Origin: an uncultured Prevotellaceae bacterium
GTDB lineage: Bacteria; Bacteroidota; Bacteroidia; Bacteroidales; Muribaculaceae
DNA length: 64,000 bases
Assembly: GCA_947306175.1 (NCBI GenBank)
Contig: CAMZFV010000004.1
Location: 62,001 to 126,000, forward strand
Reading direction: 5' to 3'
Numbering within the stretch: position 1 is the first letter of the stretch; each line of letters starts with the position of its first letter. Below, in pieces: positions 59,541 through 64,000 of the stretch. The position numbers and the translations under genes were made by a program. A model generated the notes under the pieces. That model saw only the letters and a program-made list of their open reading frames with translations. It ran no database searches and was not told where the DNA came from.

Positions 59541-60080
59541 TTATTGTCCCGTCAGGTAGCGGTAAACCGCTGTGAATTGCCGTTTGAAACGGTCCTGGAA
59601 TTTGTCCAGCTTGCGGTCAAAGGAATATTTGTCGGTCTGGATAGACATCTTGGTCACGCGGTTGCGGGTGATGCGCTGGATGTCGTAATTGTTGATTGGG
59701 TAGTAGCAGGTCACATAGTAGTCGTTGTAGGTGAGGTAATGGCGCTTAACGATGTCGGCACGGGAGACGTCACGGTCGGTTTTGAGCACGATGCGGTCGC
59801 CACCACGCAGCACCAGCGTGATGCTGTCGCCCTGTGAGACTTGCAGCAAACCTTCATCGTATGTTACCTCAAGCGTGAACGACACCAGGCCTCCATAGCT
59901 GACTGTCGCCGACACGGCAAAGCGGGCGGCGTGATGGAAATTATCATACATGACCTCTTGCTGCGAGCACACGTATCGCGTGCCATCGTCCCTGTGATGG
60001 TCAACGCACACCTGAGCAGTTGCCGGCATGACAAATACCAGCAACGCCATCAATATACCGATGACCCGCTTGCTAATCAT
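59541..60080 (-). CDS. Small secreted protein of unknown function
   Basis: 179 residues with a clear signal peptide (RVIGILMALLVFVMPATA). The mature part is mostly beta-strand (FAVSATVSYGGLVSFTLEVTYD, DSITLVLRGGDRIVLKTD) and ends basic (DKFQDRFKRQFTAVYRYL). I do not recognise a family. Similar one-domain periplasmic proteins are common in Bacteroidales. The start at 60080 is fixed by the promoter box at 60085-60092; in-frame codons further upstream precede it. Confidence 0.75.
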   Translation of the reverse strand: MISKRVIGILMALLVFVMPATAQVCVDHHRDDGTRYVCSQQEVMYDNFHHAARFAVSATVSYGGLVSFTLEVTYDEGLLQVSQGDSITLVLRGGDRIVLKTDRDVSRADIVKRHYLTYNDYYVTCYYPINNYDIQRITRNRVTKMSIQTDKYSFDRKLDKFQDRFKRQFTAVYRYLTGQ

Positions 60081-60084
60081 GCCG

Positions 60085-60092
60085 CAAAGGTA
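60085..60092 (-). promoter_or_regulatory. Candidate -7 box abutting the start codon (leaderless)
   Basis: TACCTTTG on the minus strand ends 4 nt before the ATG at 60080, so transcription would begin at or next to the start codon. Confidence 0.55.
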
Positions 60093-60191
60093 ACACAAAA
60101 AACGCTCTCCGTAAAATCCACCACTTTCAGCGGGTGGCATGTCGAAGGAGTGTCATAATTAATGCCTGAAAACTGTGATCGCGCTACGCGC

Positions 60192-60274
60192 GAGAAATTA
60201 AACAAAATTATTAATAAAATTAAAATAATAATTTATTTTGTTTAATTTTTATATAAATTTTTGCTTAATTTCTC
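60192..60274. repeat. AT-rich nested inverted repeats
   Basis: GAGAAATTAA (60192-60201) pairs with TTAATTTCTC (60265-60274); inside, an AAATTAAACAAAAT-type arm pairs with ATTTTGTTTAATTT (60234-60248 region). Between the secreted protein gene and the kinase gene; function unknown. Confidence 0.55.
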
Positions 60275-60297
60275 GGCCGTTAGGCCGATTAAAAATC

Positions 60298-60309
60298 AGC
60301 CTTTAGCTC
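60298..60309 (-). repeat. Dispersed hairpin, GAGCTAAAGGCTC family (copy 3)
   Basis: GAGCTAAAGGCT on the minus strand, 35 nt beyond the kinase stop codon. Confidence 0.4.
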
Positions 60310-60343
60310 GACGAAATCAATTATGACACAACAACCAATGGCT

Positions 60344-60976
60344 TTACCGTTGCTGGTTGAAGGGGGAGAAGATACCGTACAGGTTAGCGTCGATCTTGTC
60401 GCACACCTGCTGGAAGTCCTCGGGATTGTCGCCAAACTTCACCTCGTCGCCATTGATGATGACCAGGTTGCCCTTGTAGTCGGCAATCCAGTCCTCGTAG
60501 CGCTTGTTCAAGCCCTCCAGGTAGTCGAGGCGCATCGTCTGCTCGTACTCGCGCCCGCGCTTCTGGATCTGCTGTACGAGGTTGGGGATGGTCGAGCGGA
60601 TGTAGATCATCAGATCGGGCATTTTTACCAGCGACATCATCAGGTCGAACAGATCGCGGTAGTTGTTGAAGTCGCGGTCGCTCATGTGGCCCTGGCCGTG
60701 CAGGTTGGGGGCGAAGATGCAGGCGTCCTCATAGATGGTGCGGTCCTGGATGATGTCGATGTCACTCTGCGAGATTTCCACCACCTCCTTGAAACGCTTG
60801 TTCAAGAAATAAATCTGGAGGTTGAATGACCAGCGTGACATGTCAGCATAGAAATCCTCAAGATAGGGATTGTTGTCTACGGGCTCAAACCGCGGGCTCC
60901 ACCCGTAATGCTTGGCGAGCAGCTTGGTCAAGGTCGTCTTGCCGCTGCCGATGTTTCCTGCTACTGCTATATGCAT
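60344..60976 (-). CDS. Deoxynucleoside kinase 1
   Basis: 210 residues: P-loop AGNIGSGKTTL, NPYLEDFYADMSRWSFNLQI (substrate site), the DRS-like QDRTIYEDACIF, and the LID-type RGREYEQTM. It belongs to the dNK/dGK-dCK family that salvages deoxynucleosides. It forms a pair with the paralogue 69 nt upstream. Its start is preceded by heptads ACTAAAA, ACTAAAA, ACTAGAA. Confidence 0.93.
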   Translation of the reverse strand: MHIAVAGNIGSGKTTLTKLLAKHYGWSPRFEPVDNNPYLEDFYADMSRWSFNLQIYFLNKRFKEVVEISQSDIDIIQDRTIYEDACIFAPNLHGQGHMSDRDFNNYRDLFDLMMSLVKMPDLMIYIRSTIPNLVQQIQKRGREYEQTMRLDYLEGLNKRYEDWIADYKGNLVIINGDEVKFGDNPEDFQQVCDKIDANLYGIFSPFNQQR

Positions 60977-60980
60977 TTTA

Positions 60981-61015
60981 TTCTAGTTTTTAGTTTTTAG
61001 TTGTTAGCGTTAGGG
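60981..61015 (-). repeat. Heptad array before kinase 1
   Basis: On the minus strand, three regular units ACTAAAA, ACTAAAA, ACTAGAA end 4 nt before the ATG; two degenerate units (GCTAACA, CCCTAAC) precede them. Confidence 0.75.
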
Positions 61016-61023
61016 TTGTCTAT

Positions 61024-61043
61024 GCCGTGACTCCTGTCACGGC
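61024..61043 (-). terminator. Hairpin between the two kinase genes
   Basis: GCCGTGAC (61024-61031) and GTCACGGC (61036-61043), perfect 8-bp stem right after the kinase 2 stop. Without a T-run; may be a weak terminator or processing site. Confidence 0.5.
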
Positions 61044-61045
61044 TA

Positions 61046-61672
61046 TTAATCCAGAGGCCCGAAGATGCCGAACATCGTCGCATCAATTTTGTCGATGATG
61101 GCGGCGAAGTCTTCGGGGTTGTTTTTGTAGTCCATATCATCGACGTTGATGACAAGCTTGCGGCCCTTGTAGGTCTTCATCACAAACTCCTCATAGCGCT
61201 CGTTCAGGTTTGATAGGTACTGCAGCGGCATCGTCTGCTCGTAGTCGCGGCCACGCTTGTGGATATTGTCCACCAGATGGGGCACGCTGGAGCGCAGATA
61301 AATCATCAGGTCGGGCAAGCGCACGATGGTCATCATCTGCTCAAACAGTTCCATGTAGGTCTCGAAGTCGCGGTCGTCCAGGTTGCCCATGTCGTGGTTG
61401 TTGGCGGTGAAGATATACACGCCCTCAAAGATGCTGCGGTCCTGGATGATGGTCTTGTCGCTGGCATTGATGCCCAGGATGTCCTTGAAACGCTGTTTCA
61501 GGAAGAACACCTCCAGGGCAAACGACCACCGCTTGATGTCCTTGTAGTAGTCGCTCAAGTATGGGTTGTCCACCACGGGCTCCATAAACGGCTCCCAGCC
61601 GTAATGCTTGGCGAGCATTTCGGCCAGTGTGGATTTACCGCTACCGATATTTCCTGCTATAACGATGTGCAC
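61046..61672 (-). CDS. Deoxynucleoside kinase 2
   Basis: 208 residues, paralogue of kinase 1: AGNIGSGKSTLAEML, NPYLSDYYKDIKRWSFALEV, QDRSIFEGVYIF and KRGRDYEQTM. The start is GTG at 61672, directly where the homologue has its ATG; the frame is open upstream to 61762, but that region contains the promoter. The two kinases probably have different base preferences. Confidence 0.92.
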   Translation of the reverse strand: MHIVIAGNIGSGKSTLAEMLAKHYGWEPFMEPVVDNPYLSDYYKDIKRWSFALEVFFLKQRFKDILGINASDKTIIQDRSIFEGVYIFTANNHDMGNLDDRDFETYMELFEQMMTIVRLPDLMIYLRSSVPHLVDNIHKRGRDYEQTMPLQYLSNLNERYEEFVMKTYKGRKLVINVDDMDYKNNPEDFAAIIDKIDATMFGIFGPLD

Positions 61673-61704
61673 GGTTAAGATGAAATTGGTTGTTTTACAA
61701 ATGG

Positions 61705-61735
61705 CAAAGATAAACTTTTTTCCTTGCCCGCCAAG
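61705..61735 (-). promoter_or_regulatory. Promoter of the kinase pair
   Basis: On the minus strand CTTG (61735-61732), 19-nt spacer, TATCTTTG (61712-61705). It places the transcription start about 25 nt before the GTG at 61672. Confidence 0.7.
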
Positions 61736-61817
61736 CACCTGCCACTGGAAAGTTATTAACAACTAATTGACGGCTGAAAAATTTCCCTAAAATCGCCTGT
61801 GTTACCGAAAAAATGCC

Positions 61818-61825
61818 TATTTTTG
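61818..61825 (+). promoter_or_regulatory. Candidate -7 box of the flavin reductase-like gene
   Basis: TATTTTTG. The predicted leader (about 61832-61918) consists almost entirely of the heptad array. Confidence 0.55.
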
Positions 61826-61839
61826 CACCTTGAACTATA

Positions 61840-61916
61840 ACTAGAAACTAGAAACTGAGGACTAAGGACTGAGGACTAAGGACTAAGGACTAAGGACTAG
61901 AAACTAGGGACTAAAA
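61840..61916 (+). repeat. Heptad array ACTRRRR, 11 perfect-period units, in a 5' leader
   Basis: Eleven consecutive 7-mers, each ACT followed by four purines: ACTAGAA twice, ACTGAGG, ACTAAGG, ACTGAGG, ACTAAGG three times, ACTAGAA, ACTAGGG, ACTAAAA. It ends two bases before the ATG at 61919. Confidence 0.95.
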
Positions 61917-61918
61917 AT

Positions 61919-62497
61919 ATGAAACAGAACTGGAGACCTGGAACCATGATATACCCGCTGCCCGCGCTGCTGGTCAGTTGCGGGGCGTCGCCCGAGGAAT
62001 ACAACGTCTTAACGGCGGCTTGGACGGGCACTATCTGCAGCGATCCGGCGCTGTGCTATGTGTCCATCAGGAAGGAGCGTCACAGCCACGCCATCATTGA
62101 GCGCAACATGGCGTTCACGCTCAACCTGACCAACCGTGAGCTGGCACGTGCAACCGACTGGTGCGGCGTGCGCTCCGGTCGTGACTATGACAAGTGGAAG
62201 GAGATGCACCTCACGCCCGTCAAGGGTGAGACCGTTGCAGCCCCTTACATCCAGGAGGCGCCCGTGAGCATTGAGTGCCGCGTGCGCGACATCATGCGAC
62301 TGGGCTCTCATGACATGTTCATCGGCGAGGTGATGAACGTCATCGCCGATGACCGCTACATCGACCCCGAGAGCGGAGCCCTTGACCTTAAGGCCGCCGA
62401 TCTGATCACCTATTGCCACGGCCACTATTACGCCCTGGGTGAGGAATTGGGCCACTTCGGCTGGACCGTACGTAAGAAACCGAAAACAACTAAATAA
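61919..62497 (+). CDS. Flavin reductase-like (FMN-binding split-barrel) protein
   Basis: 192 residues of the flavin-reductase-like family: an early AAWTGTICSDPALCYVSIRKERHSH, the flavin-binding region NMAFTLNLTNRELARATDW, and GEVMNVIADDRYIDPESG. Members bind FMN and reduce it or use it in unknown redox steps. It is preceded by the longest heptad array in the window and followed by glyA. Confidence 0.85.
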   Translation: MKQNWRPGTMIYPLPALLVSCGASPEEYNVLTAAWTGTICSDPALCYVSIRKERHSHAIIERNMAFTLNLTNRELARATDWCGVRSGRDYDKWKEMHLTPVKGETVAAPYIQEAPVSIECRVRDIMRLGSHDMFIGEVMNVIADDRYIDPESGALDLKAADLITYCHGHYYALGEELGHFGWTVRKKPKTTK

Positions 62498-62512
62498 TAA
62501 CTGATATAATTA

Positions 62513-62600
62513 ACTTTAAACTAAAAACTAGCTTTAGGCTTTATGTGCTAGGCGATAGTAATAGTACTTAAAACTTAAAACTTAAAACTTAAAACTATCA
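62513..62600 (+). repeat. Heptad arrays before glyA
   Basis: Regular units ACTTTAA and ACTAAAA (62513-62526) are followed by decayed sequence, then ACTTAAA four times and ACTATCA (62566-62600), which abuts the ATG at 62601. Confidence 0.85.
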
Positions 62601-63881
62601 ATGGAACGAGACAAAGCGATTTTTGACATCATCGAGCGCGAACATCTGCGTCAGAAACACGGCATCGAGCTGATTGCCAGTGAAAACTTCGTGAGTGAGC
62701 AGGTTATGCAGGCCATGGGCAGCTGCCTGACCAACAAGTATGCCGAGGGTTATCCTGGCCACCGCTATTATGGCGGTTGCCAGTGCGTGGACGAGAGCGA
62801 GAACCTCGCCATCGAGCGCCTGAAAGAGATTTTCGGTGCCGAGTATGCCAATGTGCAGCCCCACTCGGGAGCACAGGCCAACATGGCCGTCTTCATGGCA
62901 TGCCTCAAGCCCGGCGACAAGTTCATGGGTCTGAACCTGGCTCATGGCGGTCACCTCTCACACGGTAGCCCCGTTAACTTCTCGGGTTTGATGTTCCAGG
63001 CTTGTGAATATAACGTTACCCCCGACACCAACCTGGTGGACTATGACCAGATGGAAGAGGTGGCACAGCGTGAGCGTCCCAAACTGATCGTCGGTGGCGC
63101 CAGCGCCTACAGCCGCGAGTGGGACTACGAGCGCATGCGCAAGATTGCCGATAGTGTGGGCGCACTGCTCATGATCGACATGGCACACCCCGCTGGCCTT
63201 ATCGCCGCAGGTCTGTTGAACAACCCCTTGAAGTATGCCCACATCGTGACCAGCACCACCCACAAGACCCTGCGCGGTCCCCGTGGCGGTATCATCTTGC
63301 TGGGTAAGGACTTTGACAATCCTTGGGGCAAGACCACCAAGAAGGGCGTCATCCGCAAGATGTCGTCATTGCTCGACAGCGCCGTATTCCCCGGCGTGCA
63401 GGGTGGTCCCCTCGAGCACGTGATTGCCGCTAAGGCAGTTGCTTTCGGTGAGATTCTCCAGCCTTCGTTCAAGGACTATGCCATCCAGGTTCGCACCAAT
63501 GCCGCCGCTATGGCTCAGGCCCTCATCGACAAGGGCTACAAGATCTGCTCTGGTGGCACCGACAACCACTGCATGCTGGTTGACCTGCGCACCAAGTATC
63601 CCGAGTTGACCGGTAAGGTTGCCGAGGCTGCCCTCGTTGCTGCCGACATCACCGTCAACAAGAACATGGTTCCCTTCGACGACCGCAGCGCCTTCCAGAC
63701 CAGCGGTCTGCGTCTGGGTACTCCCGCCATCACCACCCGTGGCCTCAAGGAGGACAAGATGGGCGACATCGTCGAGCTCATCGACACCGTTCTCCAGGCT
63801 CCCGAGGACGAGGCTGTTATCGCAGCAGTTCGCGGCAAGGTAAACGAGATGATGAAGGACTATCCCATGTTCGCCTGGTAA
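62601..63881 (+). CDS. glyA: Serine hydroxymethyltransferase
   Basis: 426 residues, fold-type I PLP enzyme: [62 protein letters not shown] and the PLP lysine in [14 protein letters not shown]. It interconverts serine and glycine with tetrahydrofolate. Start at 62601 directly after the heptad array. Complete within the window. Confidence 0.97.
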   Translation: MERDKAIFDIIEREHLRQKHGIELIASENFVSEQVMQAMGSCLTNKYAEGYPGHRYYGGCQCVDESENLAIERLKEIFGAEYANVQPHSGAQANMAVFMACLKPGDKFMGLNLAHGGHLSHGSPVNFSGLMFQACEYNVTPDTNLVDYDQMEEVAQRERPKLIVGGASAYSREWDYERMRKIADSVGALLMIDMAHPAGLIAAGLLNNPLKYAHIVTSTTHKTLRGPRGGIILLGKDFDNPWGKTTKKGVIRKMSSLLDSAVFPGVQGGPLEHVIAAKAVAFGEILQPSFKDYAIQVRTNAAAMAQALIDKGYKICSGGTDNHCMLVDLRTKYPELTGKVAEAALVAADITVNKNMVPFDDRSAFQTSGLRLGTPAITTRGLKEDKMGDIVELIDTVLQAPEDEAVIAAVRGKVNEMMKDYPMFAW

Positions 63882-63925
63882 TAATTCTCGCCAGGATCAG
63901 AACTTCCAATTACACATCAAACGGC

Positions 63926-63962
63926 ATCCGCATTCCATCGTTTGGAGTGCGGATTCCTTCGT
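63926..63962 (+). terminator. Terminator of glyA
   Basis: ATCCGCATTCCA (63926-63937) pairs with TGGAGTGCGGAT (63943-63954), one G-T pair, followed by a T-containing tail. Confidence 0.65.
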
Positions 63963-63977
63963 TTAATGGGTTGCCCC

Positions 63978-63993
63978 GAACTAAAGGTTCTCG
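63978..63993 (+). repeat. Dispersed hairpin, GAGCTAAAGGCTC family (copy 4)
   Basis: GAACTAAAGGTTC followed by TCG. Compared with copy 1 both arms changed in a way that keeps pairing (GAGC/GCTC to GAAC/GTTC). Confidence 0.5.
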
Positions 63994-64000
63994 AAATCTG

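Noticed and set aside
61840..61916. CRISPR-like array
   Set aside because: Units are 7 nt with no spacers and no cas genes nearby; it is a short tandem repeat.

Overview
The window looks like a chromosomal segment from a gut-type member of the Bacteroidales (Prevotella/Muribaculaceae-like). Reasons: recurring TAnnTTTG -7 boxes with a TTTG-like -33 box (for example 17-20 nt spacing before valS, the first acyl carrier protein gene and the 44.9-47.7 kb gene), scarce Shine-Dalgarno sequences, BspA-type leucine-rich-repeat proteins, secreted proteins carrying dockerin-like GDVNGDGEV repeat pairs, and Bacteroidota-style RNase G, RlmN, LpxH and paired deoxynucleoside kinases. The species cannot be fixed from the sequence alone. 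No transposase, integrase, tRNA, rRNA or CRISPR array was recognised.

Layout. 1-548: 5' part of a secreted leucine-rich-repeat protein (minus strand, runs off the window). 549-1286: AT-rich spacer with two divergent promoters and a leader containing a 13-bp perfect inverted repeat. 1287-30608: a surface-polysaccharide locus of about 29 kb, all on the plus strand. Its first part (1.3-16 kb) holds glycosyltransferases, a pyruvyltransferase, a HAD phosphatase/kinase/nucleotidyltransferase trio, an EpsG-like polymerase, membrane acyltransferases and a PglC-like initiating phosphoglycosyl transferase. Its second part (16-30.6 kb) is unusual: two PglD-type acetyltransferase genes (one a tandem fusion), a DegT aminotransferase, four acyl carrier proteins, two KAS III enzymes, an acyl-activating ligase, an SDR reductase, an ATP-grasp ligase, a metallo-beta-lactamase-fold hydrolase, a VOC protein and an FkbH-like glyceryl-ACP loader. 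Together these suggest that an ACP-bound short, probably hydroxylated or glyceryl-type acid is built and attached to an amino sugar of the polymer; that product is inference.

30.6-47.7 kb: an endonuclease/exonuclease/phosphatase-family membrane protein, a beta-helix lipoprotein, a GHL10 glycoside-hydrolase-like lipoprotein, MarC, valS, rpiB, a secreted endonuclease I, rlmN, two BspA-LRR proteins (one fused to a SUMF1-type domain) and a secreted esterase. 47.8-64 kb: housekeeping genes: pruA and rocD (ornithine to glutamate), rng, a 30-codon COX24/AURKAIP1-like gene, HU, a SufT-like protein, lpxH, ispD-recG, an M23/LysM peptidase, a small secreted protein, two deoxynucleoside kinases, a flavin reductase-like protein and glyA.

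Besides genes, the intergenic spaces carry several recurring elements: 7-nt periodic ACTNNNN arrays in at least eight spacers, a GAGACGC palindrome family with one copy inside a reading frame, a GAGCTAAAGGCTC hairpin family with compensatory substitutions, and several very long perfect hairpins. These elements and the ACP-dependent module of the polysaccharide locus are the parts most worth following up.
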